In this document: one piece after another, positions 34,154 through 43,497 of the stretch | Position numbering within the stretch: position 1 is the first letter of the stretch | Layout of the letters: every line of letters begins with the position of its first letter | Source of the DNA: an uncultured Butyricicoccus sp. | Lineage (GTDB): Bacteria > Bacillota > Clostridia > Oscillospirales > Butyricicoccaceae | Assembly: GCA_944376065.1 (NCBI GenBank) | Contig: CALWBL010000002.1 | Coordinates: 124,001 to 188,000 of the forward strand | DNA length: 64,000 bases | Direction of reading: 5' to 3' | The notes under the pieces: generated by a model | The model's input: only the letters and a program-made list of their open reading frames with translations | What the model was told of the DNA's origin: nothing | The model's database searches: none | Program-made: the position numbers and the translations under genes

Positions 34154-36409
34154 ATGAATATTTTGGCAAAAAGCAAGAGTTGGGTTAAGAATACAATCAT
34201 TATAACGTTTGTGATATTTTGGTGTGTATGTTCATCATGCTTGTATTTTAAGCAACATCAGGAGTTACAGTACAAATTAACAGATACAGAGTATAATACG
34301 ACAGAGATTTTACAAGGTGATATATTTTTACAGGAAATTAGAATAAATAAATATATCGATAACTTAAAGCTTTTTGTTGCAAATGGCGGTGGAAATCGTG
34401 CAGAAACTAATAATGGATCAATAGAATTTTTACTATCTCAAGATGATGTAGTAGAAATTGCCACTATTGAAATTGCAGGGATACAGGACTGGACATATAT
34501 AGATGTTCCAGTTGACCTAGACAAATTTAACGATGGAATAGCACAGTTGCAAATAAAGGGAATTGATACAAAGGCAGGATCATCTATATACTTTGTTTCA
34601 TTGAAAAACGATATTTATGAACTTTCAGCGGCTACGTATAATAATTCCAAACTAGATGGTCCACTAAGTGTTGAGTATACAACATATAACAGCAACTTTA
34701 ATGGAAGTTATTTTGTTGTGCTAATGGTTCTTATTGTATTAGTGGGAGTTGCTTTAGTGTTATTACTCACATACAATCCAAAAGATATTTATATTTATCT
34801 CGCAACTACCATTATAATTGCTCTCATCATAGCACTTAAATATCCAACATATACGATAGGCGGAGAAGCATGGGCAGAGGTTGGAGTATTATATGTACCA
34901 ACAGCGTTAAATAGTGGATTCATAGAAAATATTTTAACACTTGAAGCAGGATTATATGTTAATTTAATTGGAAGATTCATTACATGGTTTTTTGTAAAAA
35001 CTATGCCTTCTCTTTATTATGCTGTTCATGGTATAAATATTAGCTCACTTATTATACTTTCTTTTATGGGAGCATCTCTTTCAAGTGGAGTACTGAAAAA
35101 ATATATTAAACCATTGGAATGTGTTACAATATCTATACTTTTAACAACATGTTTAGTAGACGGTGAAACTATAGCTACACCACTTATTACGTCTTATTGG
35201 GCGATAATTCCGTTGCTAATTATTATGGCAGCAATGGTACTGAAAATAAAGATTCCAAAAAAAATATTGATTATTTGGTCTATACTAATATTTGTATCTG
35301 TGTTATCAAGAATGTCATACGTTATTTTTATCCCAATAATTATAATATACATAATATGGTTTAGAAAAAAGCTTACAAGAGATAATGTTATATATTTTTT
35401 CACTATATGTCTATTGTGTTTAGTAGAAGGAGTTGTTTCATTAGTTTTAAGAAAACTAAATGGAATTACTGGAGTTGGTTCCATTTCAATTCCATCACCA
35501 GTTGAGCTAATTAACAGTGTATTATATTATCAAGTACAGATTGTAAACTCAATTTTTAAAATGCAGACATCTAATGATTTTGATGCATGGAATATTTGTG
35601 TATTGATTGCATTAGTGGCATTGATTATAATGTTATTATGGTGTGTTTTAAGAAAAATGCACGTAGACTACGCAAAGGCTGCATTATTGATGATTGCCAT
35701 TTCTTTTGGGCAGTGTTGTTTGCAGATTATTACAGAAGGGTTTTCACCACTTGCAAGTGGTATTGATTGGAGTGTAATTCAAAGTCTATCAAGAAATAGA
35801 CAATGGCTGTTTTGCTATATAGCTATATTATCATTGGCACTTCTTTCATTTAAGTATTATAAATACAAGATATGTATTAAGAATGAACAAAAAACAAAAA
35901 TAAGTGAAAAAATTATTATATGTTATGTTCTTGCAGTGGCATTTTGTGTTCAACCTAATTCAGCATATGCTAGTGTATACAATATGAGTGAGGATATTGG
36001 AGACTGGAATAATTACTCTGAAATGATATATAATAATACATCTTATAGTATTCCAATTTCACCTGGATTTGACTGGTTAACATATGATCATAATTGTTTA
36101 ATTAAAAATGGTAATGTATCGTTAACAAATCAAGTAGAACTAAATATTGAAGCCTCAGAAATAGTAAATTTATATATTTATAGGAGCAAGATAACAAATC
36201 AGATTGAACAAAAGGATTATTATGTTTGCTTATATGATGCAAATGGAGAAGAAATTGATAGAATAAGGCAAGTAAGTGATCTTGAAGAAAGTTTGATTGG
36301 ATTTACTATAAATGATGAAATAAATGGTTTATCTAAAGTTTCATTTTTTTATGAAGATGGAAGCGATGCGTATGTGGAAGGAAGTTATTTGATTGCATAT
36401 AATATATAA
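34154..36409 (+). CDS. Large multi-spanning membrane protein with outer domains
   Basis: Protein of 751 residues and not a family I can name with confidence. Layout: a first transmembrane segment (about 13-33), an extracytoplasmic beta-rich domain (about 34-180) that resembles in style the extra outer domain of the permease at 27938, then about ten hydrophobic segments (185-590), and a C-terminal soluble domain (about 605-751). The layout of many segments with long loops suggests a GT-C-type glycosyltransferase acting outside the membrane on a polyprenyl-phosphate-linked sugar, or a polymerase/ligase. AAGGAG lies before the ATG. It sits between the rhamnan assembly genes and the class II aldolase gene. 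It is AT-rich, like the rest of this part of the island. Confidence 0.7.
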   Translation: MNILAKSKSWVKNTIIITFVIFWCVCSSCLYFKQHQELQYKLTDTEYNTTEILQGDIFLQEIRINKYIDNLKLFVANGGGNRAETNNGSIEFLLSQDDVVEIATIEIAGIQDWTYIDVPVDLDKFNDGIAQLQIKGIDTKAGSSIYFVSLKNDIYELSAATYNNSKLDGPLSVEYTTYNSNFNGSYFVVLMVLIVLVGVALVLLLTYNPKDIYIYLATTIIIALIIALKYPTYTIGGEAWAEVGVLYVPTALNSGFIENILTLEAGLYVNLIGRFITWFFVKTMPSLYYAVHGINISSLIILSFMGASLSSGVLKKYIKPLECVTISILLTTCLVDGETIATPLITSYWAIIPLLIIMAAMVLKIKIPKKILIIWSILIFVSVLSRMSYVIFIPIIIIYIIWFRKKLTRDNVIYFFTICLLCLVEGVVSLVLRKLNGITGVGSISIPSPVELINSVLYYQVQIVNSIFKMQTSNDFDAWNICVLIALVALIIMLLWCVLRKMHVDYAKAALLMIAISFGQCCLQIITEGFSPLASGIDWSVIQSLSRNRQWLFCYIAILSLALLSFKYYKYKICIKNEQKTKISEKIIICYVLAVAFCVQPNSAYASVYNMSEDIGDWNNYSEMIYNNTSYSIPISPGFDWLTYDHNCLIKNGNVSLTNQVELNIEASEIVNLYIYRSKITNQIEQKDYYVCLYDANGEEIDRIRQVSDLEESLIGFTINDEINGLSKVSFFYEDGSDAYVEGSYLIAYNI

Positions 36410-36448
36410 ATAGTTTTTTTATTAGCAAAGAGAAAAGAGGCTATATTT

Positions 36449-37480
36449 ATGAATGGTTTTGTAAAAATGTCCAGATATGCTGGTATGCGTGAAGATTTAG
36501 TACAAGCTGGCGGAGGAAATTCCTCTTATAAGATTAGTGAAGATAGAATGACGATTAAAGCATCTGGTTATCAGCTATCAGATTTGACAAATGAAGAAGG
36601 ATATGCAGTTGTTAATCCACAAGTTATTAGAAATGCGTTTTTACAGACACATTCTTTGGATGATTTGACCGAAGAATGCAGTAATAGAATTCTAAAAGAT
36701 GCGTTTATAGAGGGTAAAAGACCATCTATTGAGACATTTTTACATTCTATTTCTGGGAAATATACGCTCCATACACATCCAATTGTTGTAAATGCAATGA
36801 CTTGTCGAAAAGATGGAATGGAACAGCTAGAAAAGCTGTTTCCAGAGGCACTCATTGTTCCATACAAAAAACCAGGGGTGGAGCTGGCTAAGGCATATTT
36901 TAAGGCATATAAAGCAAAAGCAACAGAAGAAGATCAGATATTTGACACAGTGTTTATGCAAAATCATGGTTTGGTGATATCTGGTGAAACTGCTGAACAA
37001 GTAATCGAAAAGACTGAGCAGGTTGTACGCAAATTAGAAGAATTTGTAGTATATGATTTATCTGGATATCGAATGGTTACAAAATTATGGGAGCATTTTT
37101 CAGACAAGATTATTTGGCGTGTTGCTGATAAAAATGTGCTAGATTTATATTCAAAAAATGGTTTGTGGCAATATCAATTCTGTCCAGATTGTATTGTTTT
37201 CTTAGGAAAGAGCATTCTAAAGTTAGGTGATGGTAATATGTTAGCACAGATTGAGAAGTACCGTGAAAAAAATTGTGAGCCAATTATTTTGGAATATAAT
37301 AGAAACCTGTTTATTGTTGCTGATTCTGTAAAGAAAGCATTGGAAACACAAAGTGTTTTGAGTTTTAGTGCACAGGTTATGGATATCAATAAAGGATATG
37401 ACTGCAATCTGCTTTCAGATACCCAGCAAAATGAATTGCTAAACTGGGATGCAGAAAAATATAGAAAGAATATGAAGTAA
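36449..37480 (+). CDS. Class II aldolase/adducin-family protein
   Basis: Protein of 343 residues with an N-terminal class II aldolase domain (about 1-215). Visible parts are a GGGNSSYKISE substrate loop, the zinc-binding histidines in LHTHPIVVNAMTC, and FMQNHGLVISG with the third histidine. The remaining 130 residues are an uncharacterised extension. Family members are zinc-dependent aldolases, epimerases or decarboxylases of sugar phosphates. It is followed 14 bases later by a nucleotidyltransferase gene, so it likely makes or reshapes the phosphorylated compound that is then activated. The actual substrate is unknown. Confidence 0.85.
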   Translation: MNGFVKMSRYAGMREDLVQAGGGNSSYKISEDRMTIKASGYQLSDLTNEEGYAVVNPQVIRNAFLQTHSLDDLTEECSNRILKDAFIEGKRPSIETFLHSISGKYTLHTHPIVVNAMTCRKDGMEQLEKLFPEALIVPYKKPGVELAKAYFKAYKAKATEEDQIFDTVFMQNHGLVISGETAEQVIEKTEQVVRKLEEFVVYDLSGYRMVTKLWEHFSDKIIWRVADKNVLDLYSKNGLWQYQFCPDCIVFLGKSILKLGDGNMLAQIEKYREKNCEPIILEYNRNLFIVADSVKKALETQSVLSFSAQVMDINKGYDCNLLSDTQQNELLNWDAEKYRKNMK

Positions 37481-37494
37481 TAGGGGAAATTAAA

Positions 37495-38274
37495 ATGCAA
37501 ATTATAATTCCAATGACAGGCTACGGTTCAAGATTTGTGGCTGCAGGTTATAAAGATTTGAAACCATTTATTAAAGTTATGGGTCGCCCAATTATCGAGT
37601 GGATTGTAAAGGGGATGTATCCGAATGAAAAAAATATCATTTATGTTTGCAGACAGGAGCATTTAGATGCATATCCAGATATGGAAAAAAGACTTATGGA
37701 GCTTTGCCAAACTGCTAAAATTGTAGCAATTAAAGATTGGGTAAAGAAAGGTCCAGTTTATGATGTATTAAGAGCGTCGGAGTTTATTGATGATAATGAT
37801 GAAGCAATTATTAATTATTGCGATTTTTATATGACTTGGGACTGGGAAAAGTTCAAGAAGGATGTTAAAGAGCATGATTGTGACGGCTGTATCCCTTGCT
37901 ATAGTGGTTTTCATCCACATTTGATGATTGAAAAGAATTTATACGCTTCTTGTCTTGTTGATAAAGATGAGAATTTAATCGAAATTAAGGAAAAATACTC
38001 TTTTGAACAAGATAAGACAAAGGCTAGACATTCACCAGGAGTATATTATTTCAAAAATGGTGCAGTGCTAAAAAAATACTGTCAGCAAATGGTTGATACA
38101 GAGGATACATTAAATGGTGAGTTCTATGCAAGTTTACCATATAACTATATGGTGAAAGACGGCAAAAAGGTTTGGGTTCCAGTAAATGTAGAATATTTCT
38201 GCCAGTGGGGGACACCAGAGGATATGGCAGAGTTTAACTATTGGACAGATATCGTAAAGAAAAGCCTAAAATAA
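37495..38274 (+). CDS. Sugar-phosphate nucleotidyltransferase-like protein (first of two)
   Basis: GT-A/nucleotidyltransferase-fold protein of 259 residues. The N-terminus IIPMTGYGSRFVAAGYKDLKP matches the phosphate-binding loop and lysine of NTP transferases, with GYGSRF in place of the usual GxGTR. INYCDFYMTWDW supplies the acidic metal site and CQWGTPEDMAEF the C-terminal motif. It would couple NTP with a phosphorylated sugar, polyol or aminoalcohol. The next gene encodes a related but distinct enzyme, so two different activated donors, or two steps, are possible. Confidence 0.82.
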   Translation: MQIIIPMTGYGSRFVAAGYKDLKPFIKVMGRPIIEWIVKGMYPNEKNIIYVCRQEHLDAYPDMEKRLMELCQTAKIVAIKDWVKKGPVYDVLRASEFIDDNDEAIINYCDFYMTWDWEKFKKDVKEHDCDGCIPCYSGFHPHLMIEKNLYASCLVDKDENLIEIKEKYSFEQDKTKARHSPGVYYFKNGAVLKKYCQQMVDTEDTLNGEFYASLPYNYMVKDGKKVWVPVNVEYFCQWGTPEDMAEFNYWTDIVKKSLK

Positions 38275-38288
38275 AGGAGAACAGAAAA

Positions 38289-39089
38289 ATGAATATTTTA
38301 ATTCCTATGGCTGGTGAGGGGCAAAGATTTAAAGATGAGGGATATGAAACCAGCAAGCCTGCAATTTTAACATATGACCGCAGAGATGGTACAAAAAAAC
38401 CAATGGTTGTACTCGCAACACTCGATTTGCCAGATGCATCGAATCCACATAATCAGCTGATATTTGTAGACAGAGATTTTCATAAAATAAATGGTGTAGA
38501 GACTGTGATTTCAGAGAGCTTTCCATGGGCTAAGTTTATTACGGTTAAAAGATTGACAGAGGGTCAAGCATGCACTTGTATGCTTGCAAAAGACATAATC
38601 AATAATGATGATGAACTATTAATTGCAGGTTGTGATAATGGTATGGACTACAACCATGAGAAGTTTGAAGAACTCAAGCAAGAAAATGATGTCATTGTTT
38701 TTACTTATACCAATAATGAGGCTGTTTTAAAAAATCCTAATTCCTATGGTTGGATGATTGTTGATGAAAATAATAAAATTATTGGAACATCTATCAAAAA
38801 AGCAATTTCTGATAACCCTATGAAAGACCATGCAGTTGTAGCGACTTTCTGGTTTAGAAAGGGAAGCATTTTTGTAGAGGCTACCGAAAAGATGATTGCT
38901 GAAAATGACCGAGTGAACAATGAATTCTATGTGGATCAGGTAATTAAACACACTTTGGATCTTGGTTATAAGGCTTCTGTATTCGATATTGACCGTTATA
39001 TTTGTTGGGGAACACCAACAGATTATGAAACTTATCAGAAGTCATATGAATACTGGAAAGGCTTTATGCAGAAAGAGAAGCTGATATAA
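38289..39089 (+). CDS. Sugar-phosphate nucleotidyltransferase-like protein (second of two)
   Basis: Protein of 266 residues with the same fold as its upstream neighbour: ILIPMAGEGQRFKDEGYETSK at the N-terminus (the loop and lysine), an acidic site in IAGCDNGMDYNHEKF, and the C-terminal CWGTPTDYETY. The start is ATG 38289, preceded by AAGGAGAA; the frame is open back to 38241 but that start is inside the previous gene. Its stop overlaps the next ATG (ATAATG). Likely substrates are the same class as for the preceding gene. Confidence 0.82.
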   Translation: MNILIPMAGEGQRFKDEGYETSKPAILTYDRRDGTKKPMVVLATLDLPDASNPHNQLIFVDRDFHKINGVETVISESFPWAKFITVKRLTEGQACTCMLAKDIINNDDELLIAGCDNGMDYNHEKFEELKQENDVIVFTYTNNEAVLKNPNSYGWMIVDENNKIIGTSIKKAISDNPMKDHAVVATFWFRKGSIFVEATEKMIAENDRVNNEFYVDQVIKHTLDLGYKASVFDIDRYICWGTPTDYETYQKSYEYWKGFMQKEKLI

Positions 39090-41161
39090 TGAATTTATTA
39101 TCTGCTGAAAAAAGGGAACGGCTGTTTATCGGTGCTATTGGATGTATAGTGCTGATAAAACTTGTGTTGATGGGGTTATTTTCATCAGATTATCAAGAAC
39201 TTATGTTTGTTCCATTTGTTGAGAAATTTCTTTCAGGTAATAATCCATATGAATATTTTCATAATAATAATTTAATAGCGTCGTTTCCATATCCACCGCT
39301 CATGCTTTTTGTTGAAAGTATATTTGGGTTTATTAGTTTGAAAATAAATAGCGTGTTTTTATCAAGGTTAATCTTTAAGATGCCACTTTTGATTTTTGAT
39401 TTGATTGGATTTGTTTATCTTAGAAAAATATGTGGTATGAGAAGAAAATACTTACTTATTCTATATTTCTTTTCACCAATTATTCTTTTTTCAACCTATA
39501 TGCATGGACAATTAGATATAATTCCAACAATATTTTTGGTGTTATCACTTTACTATATAACAAGAGCTACAAAGGTTTATGATGTTCATCTTTCTGCTTT
39601 ATTTTTAGGTTGTGCCTTGGCAACAAAACTACATATTTTAGGGATAGTACCAATTGTTATTTTATATCTCGTAAAAAAATCTGATATAAAGACCACTGCT
39701 ATTTTTTCAGCAGAAGTAGTGGCAGTACTCGCTTTATTTATCACACCATTCTGGAGTGATGGATTTGTTCAAGCGGTACTAAAAAACAAGGAACAAGCAT
39801 CTGTTTTAGATGTTGTACTTAATTATGGTTCTGCACAGCTTTTAATCGTTGTACTTGTAGTATGTGTTTTATATTTAAAAACATTTGAGCTAACTAACAT
39901 TAATAAGGAGCTGTTGCTTTCTATCGTGGGGGTTTTATTTTCGATATTTCTGATGTGTGTTTCTCCTATGCCAGGGTGGTTTGTATGGATTGTACCATTT
40001 GTATTTATTTATTTTACATCAGTGTATGATAATAAATATCAGGTGCTGACCATATATGCAGGATTTAATTTGGTATATTTACTATATTTTTTGGTTTGTC
40101 ATCATACAGGATATGTGACACTTTATATTGGGCAATATAGTATGGAATTTATCAAAATACAATCAAATAGTATAAGTAATGTTGTTTTTTCTGTGATGAC
40201 AGCAATGCAAATGGTTATTATATGGAATATGTACCAATATGGAATGGCATCAAACAACTTATATAAAAGAAGTAGTACACCATTTACTATCGGTATTTCT
40301 GGTGATAGTGGAACTGGAAAAAGTGAATTGCTTGCAAATTTAGAGGATACCTTGGGTGCAAAGAAAATTCTACATATAGAGGGTGATGGTGATCATCGTT
40401 GGGAACGTGGAAGTGTGGATTGGGAACACTATACACATCTTGATCCAAAAGCAAACTTTCTTTATCGTCAAGCACAAGATATTTCAATATTGCGTGCAGG
40501 CAGTAAGGTTTGTCGAGTTGATTATGATCATGTAACAGGTACTTTTACTGAAGCAAAGATTATAAAACCTAAACCATATATTATTTTATGTGGTTTACAT
40601 TCTCTATTTTTACCAAAATCCAGAGAGGCTCTTGATCTCAAGATTTATATGGATACAGATGAAAATTTGCGTCGTCTTTGGAAAATTAAGCGTGATACAT
40701 CAAAAAGAGGTTATAGCATAGAAAAAATTTTAGAGCAAATTGAAAAACGCATTCCAGATGCCAAGAAATATATATATCCACAAAAAAAATACGCAAATTT
40801 TGTTATTTCATATTTCGATCCTACACTTGAAACTTGTCTTGATGTTTCCCATGAAATTACGATGTGTATGAAAATATCACTTGATTGTGAGATGAATACA
40901 GAGGATATAATTTCACTTCTTAGAGAGTATAGTGTTAAAGTACTTCTTGAGTATAGTAAAGACATTACAAAACAAATTCTTACTATAGATACTAGACAAA
41001 GTAATATTTCTGCTCAGGATTTTTCTTCTATTGCGGAAAGTACAATCACAAATTATAATGAACTATTTAAGTCAAATATTCAGTGGCGAGATGGATTAGA
41101 TGGTGTGTTACAGCTTTTACTGCTCGCAGCGATAAGTGATATTATGAGAGGTTTTGAATGA
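39089..41161 (+). CDS. GT-C-like membrane protein fused to a uridine-kinase-like domain
   Basis: Protein of 690 residues in two halves. Residues about 1-385 hold about ten hydrophobic segments and resemble GT-C mannosyltransferase-type proteins: NPYEYFHNNNLIASFPYPPL is in the first outer loop, with YMHGQLDIIPTIFLVLS after it. Residues 398-690 form a P-loop kinase of the phosphoribulokinase/uridine kinase group: Walker A GDSGTGKS at 405-412, IEGDGDHRWERG, and an YIILCGLHSLFLP strand followed by DLKIYMDTDENLRRLWKIKR, which matches the lid region of uridine kinases. I know of no standard pathway protein with this pairing. The stop overlaps the HAD gene (ATGA). A kinase of a small alcohol or sugar tied to a membrane transferase would link activation to lipid transfer (inference). 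Confidence 0.8.
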   Translation: MNLLSAEKRERLFIGAIGCIVLIKLVLMGLFSSDYQELMFVPFVEKFLSGNNPYEYFHNNNLIASFPYPPLMLFVESIFGFISLKINSVFLSRLIFKMPLLIFDLIGFVYLRKICGMRRKYLLILYFFSPIILFSTYMHGQLDIIPTIFLVLSLYYITRATKVYDVHLSALFLGCALATKLHILGIVPIVILYLVKKSDIKTTAIFSAEVVAVLALFITPFWSDGFVQAVLKNKEQASVLDVVLNYGSAQLLIVVLVVCVLYLKTFELTNINKELLLSIVGVLFSIFLMCVSPMPGWFVWIVPFVFIYFTSVYDNKYQVLTIYAGFNLVYLLYFLVCHHTGYVTLYIGQYSMEFIKIQSNSISNVVFSVMTAMQMVIIWNMYQYGMASNNLYKRSSTPFTIGISGDSGTGKSELLANLEDTLGAKKILHIEGDGDHRWERGSVDWEHYTHLDPKANFLYRQAQDISILRAGSKVCRVDYDHVTGTFTEAKIIKPKPYIILCGLHSLFLPKSREALDLKIYMDTDENLRRLWKIKRDTSKRGYSIEKILEQIEKRIPDAKKYIYPQKKYANFVISYFDPTLETCLDVSHEITMCMKISLDCEMNTEDIISLLREYSVKVLLEYSKDITKQILTIDTRQSNISAQDFSSIAESTITNYNELFKSNIQWRDGLDGVLQLLLLAAISDIMRGFE

Positions 41162-41814
41162 AAACAGTATTTTTGGATTTAGATGATACATTATATAAAG
41201 CACCAATTGAGGAATGTAATAAAATTCTCATTACATATGCAGCAAAAAAATATGGAATATCGCTAGAACTGGCAAAAACAGCTTTTGAAATAGGTAAAAA
41301 ACAAACAAAGGAATTATTACCAGATGTAGCTGCAACCCATAATAGATTGCTATATATACAGCATATGCTAGAAATTTTACAGAAAAATGTAGTTGCAGAC
41401 ACTCTAGAACTTTATAATGTATTTTGGGATAATTTTCTTGAAAAAAGTGTGTTAAGAAAAGGTGTAAAGGGAACTTTAGAAGAACTAAAAAGTAAGGGTG
41501 TTAGCGTCGGTATTTGTACAGACCTAACTGCCCATATACAACATCGCAAACTGCAAAAATTAGGACTTGCACCATATGTTGACTGGATTGTCACAAGCGA
41601 GGAGGCAGGACAAGAAAAACCGAGTATAAAAATGTTCGTTTTATGTGCGAAAAAGGCAAAATGTGAGTTAAGTGATATTATATATGCAGGAGATAGTTAT
41701 AAAAAAGACTTTTTAGGTGCATCAAATGCTGGTATGAAAGCGATTTGGTATGAGGAAGACAAATATCCGGATTTTTATAAATTCTATCAAGAGGAAATCA
41801 AACCATGGATTTAA
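41158..41814 (+). CDS. HAD-family phosphatase
   Basis: Haloacid dehalogenase-type hydrolase of 218 residues. Motif I FLDLDDTLY gives the nucleophile Asp7 and general acid Asp9; motif II Thr is in VGICTDLTAHI; the lysine and acidic motifs III/IV are in EKPSIKMF and YAGDSYKKDFLG. A helical cap lies between (about 17-95). It overlaps the upstream fusion gene by 4 bases and the downstream gtrA by 10. It probably dephosphorylates a sugar or polyol phosphate in the same module. Confidence 0.9.
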   Translation: MKTVFLDLDDTLYKAPIEECNKILITYAAKKYGISLELAKTAFEIGKKQTKELLPDVAATHNRLLYIQHMLEILQKNVVADTLELYNVFWDNFLEKSVLRKGVKGTLEELKSKGVSVGICTDLTAHIQHRKLQKLGLAPYVDWIVTSEEAGQEKPSIKMFVLCAKKAKCELSDIIYAGDSYKKDFLGASNAGMKAIWYEEDKYPDFYKFYQEEIKPWI

Positions 41815-42197
41815 AACAAATTAAACTCAAGGAACTGTCACGCTTTGTTGTAGGTGGTGGTTCTGCTGTTTTGGTAGATTTTGTGGTATATCGTTCGCTA
41901 GTTCATTTTGGCATTGATATGTCAGTGGCGAAGGCAATATCCTATGTAGCAGGTGCAGCAGTTGGATTTGTCATAAATAAGTTTTGGACATTTGAGTGTG
42001 CAAGACTATCCTTCACAGAGATTTTGCGATATGTGATTTTATATGCGTGTTCTGCACTTGCAAATACAATGGTAAATGCATTAGTGATATGGGTTACATC
42101 TATGACTTTTTTCGCATTTCTATGTGCAACAGGTGTGAGCACGATTATGAATTTTATTGGGCAGAAATTCTTTGTTTTCAGACAAAATACAAAATAG
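41805..42197 (+). CDS. GtrA-family membrane protein
   Basis: Small membrane protein of 130 residues with four transmembrane segments (about 12-32, 38-58, 70-90, 98-118). It carries the family signatures RFVVGGGSAVLVDFVVYR and GFVINKFWTF. GtrA proteins are thought to flip polyprenyl-phosphate sugars made by a GtrB/DPM1-type glycosyltransferase, which is encoded right after it (42207). Together they point to decoration of a glycan on the outer face of the membrane. Confidence 0.9.
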   Translation: MDLKQIKLKELSRFVVGGGSAVLVDFVVYRSLVHFGIDMSVAKAISYVAGAAVGFVINKFWTFECARLSFTEILRYVILYACSALANTMVNALVIWVTSMTFFAFLCATGVSTIMNFIGQKFFVFRQNTK

Positions 42198-42206
42198 AGG
42201 TGAATT

Positions 42207-42905
42207 ATGAAGTTATCAATTGTTGTACCATGCTATAATGAGGCGGAAAATATTCCACTTATTTTGAAACGTTTTGAAGAAGTTGTTACAGATGATATGG
42301 AAGTTGTGCTAGTTAATAATGGTTCAACTGATAATTCAGCAGATATTTTAAAAAAATTGTTACCAGATTTTAAGTTTGCACGACTTGTTAATGTGCTAAT
42401 CAATCAAGGATACGGTTATGGCATTTTACAGGGACTTGAATCATGTGACAGCGATTACATAGGCTGGACACATGCAGATATGCAAACCGATCCAAATGAT
42501 GTTGTAAAAGCATGGGAAATTGTAAAAAGTGCCAATGAAAAAAATATTTATGTAAAGGGTAATCGAAAAGGTAGACCTTTTGGTGATACATTTTTCACAT
42601 GGGGTATGGGTGTATTTGAAACTGTGTATATGGGTGAAAAACTAAATGATATAAATGCACAGCCAAATATTTTTCCTAAAGAATTTTTTGATATATGGAA
42701 AAATCCACCACATGACTTTGCACTTGACCTATATGCAGCATATATGGCGAAAAAACAAGGTTTACAGCTTATTCGTTTTCCAGTACTATTCCCAGAGCGT
42801 ATCCATGGAGATTCAAAGTGGAACACAGGAATGAAATCAAAGTGGAAATTTATCAAAAGAACAATAGATTTTAGTATTAAGCTAAAAAAACAGGGGGTAA
42901 AGTAA
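42207..42905 (+). CDS. DPM1/GtrB-like family 2 glycosyltransferase
   Basis: GT2 enzyme of 232 residues: LSIVVPCYNEAENIPLIL, VVLVNNGSTDNSADIL, QGYGYGILQGL and the DxD-like THADMQTDP. By analogy with GtrB it would transfer a sugar, or another activated group, from a nucleotide to polyprenyl phosphate. It lacks the two C-terminal membrane helices of full GtrB and ends in a basic tail. It lies 9 bases after gtrA and one base before the GDPD-like gene. Confidence 0.9.
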   Translation: MKLSIVVPCYNEAENIPLILKRFEEVVTDDMEVVLVNNGSTDNSADILKKLLPDFKFARLVNVLINQGYGYGILQGLESCDSDYIGWTHADMQTDPNDVVKAWEIVKSANEKNIYVKGNRKGRPFGDTFFTWGMGVFETVYMGEKLNDINAQPNIFPKEFFDIWKNPPHDFALDLYAAYMAKKQGLQLIRFPVLFPERIHGDSKWNTGMKSKWKFIKRTIDFSIKLKKQGVK

Positions 42906-42906
42906 A

Positions 42907-43497
42907 ATGGAATTTATTGCACATAGAATTAACACACTTGAAGAATTAAAAGCTCTGCCTTATGAATATGGGGTAGAGCTTGATTTGCGTGATGACCTAA
43001 ATGGTAGAGTTTACATTCAACATAATCCATTTGAAAAGGGAGAAGATTTTGAAGAATATCTCAAGGCATATCATCATGGCACGATGATATTAAATATAAA
43101 GAGCGAACGAATTGAACATAAAGTTCTTGAGTTAATTGGTAAGTATGATGTAAAAAGTTATTTTTTCCTAGACTCTTCATTCCCAATGATTAAGCTACTT
43201 TCTGACACGGAAGAACATAATATAGCACTTCGCTTTTCTGAACTAGAGGGACTGGATACCATCAGAAATATGGCTGGTAAAGCCACTTGGGTTTGGGTTG
43301 ACTGCTTTACCAGACTTCCAATTGATAAGGACAGCTATAAGGAGCTGAAAAATCTGGGTTATAAGTTGTGTATGGTTTCACCGGAGCTTGAAGGACAGCC
43401 TGAGAAACTAGGGGAATATAAGCAATTTCTCGAGCAAAATGAGATTGTAATGGACGCAGTATGTACAAAGGTGTATAATTTTGAGAAGTGGAGATAG
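42907..43497 (+). CDS. Short GDPD-like TIM-barrel protein
   Basis: Protein of 196 residues resembling glycerophosphodiester phosphodiesterases, whose domains are usually about 240 residues. Recognisable positions are His6-Arg7 (AHRINTLEEL), Glu24/Asp26 (GVELDLRDD) and His39 (YIQHNPF), equivalent to the family's HRG, ExD and HD motifs. The third metal-binding acid, expected in the LNIExK strand, is not clear (here LNIKSE). It may cleave or bind a phosphodiester made by this module, or be a non-catalytic relative. It lacks a signal peptide. Confidence 0.7.
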   Translation: MEFIAHRINTLEELKALPYEYGVELDLRDDLNGRVYIQHNPFEKGEDFEEYLKAYHHGTMILNIKSERIEHKVLELIGKYDVKSYFFLDSSFPMIKLLSDTEEHNIALRFSELEGLDTIRNMAGKATWVWVDCFTRLPIDKDSYKELKNLGYKLCMVSPELEGQPEKLGEYKQFLEQNEIVMDAVCTKVYNFEKWR

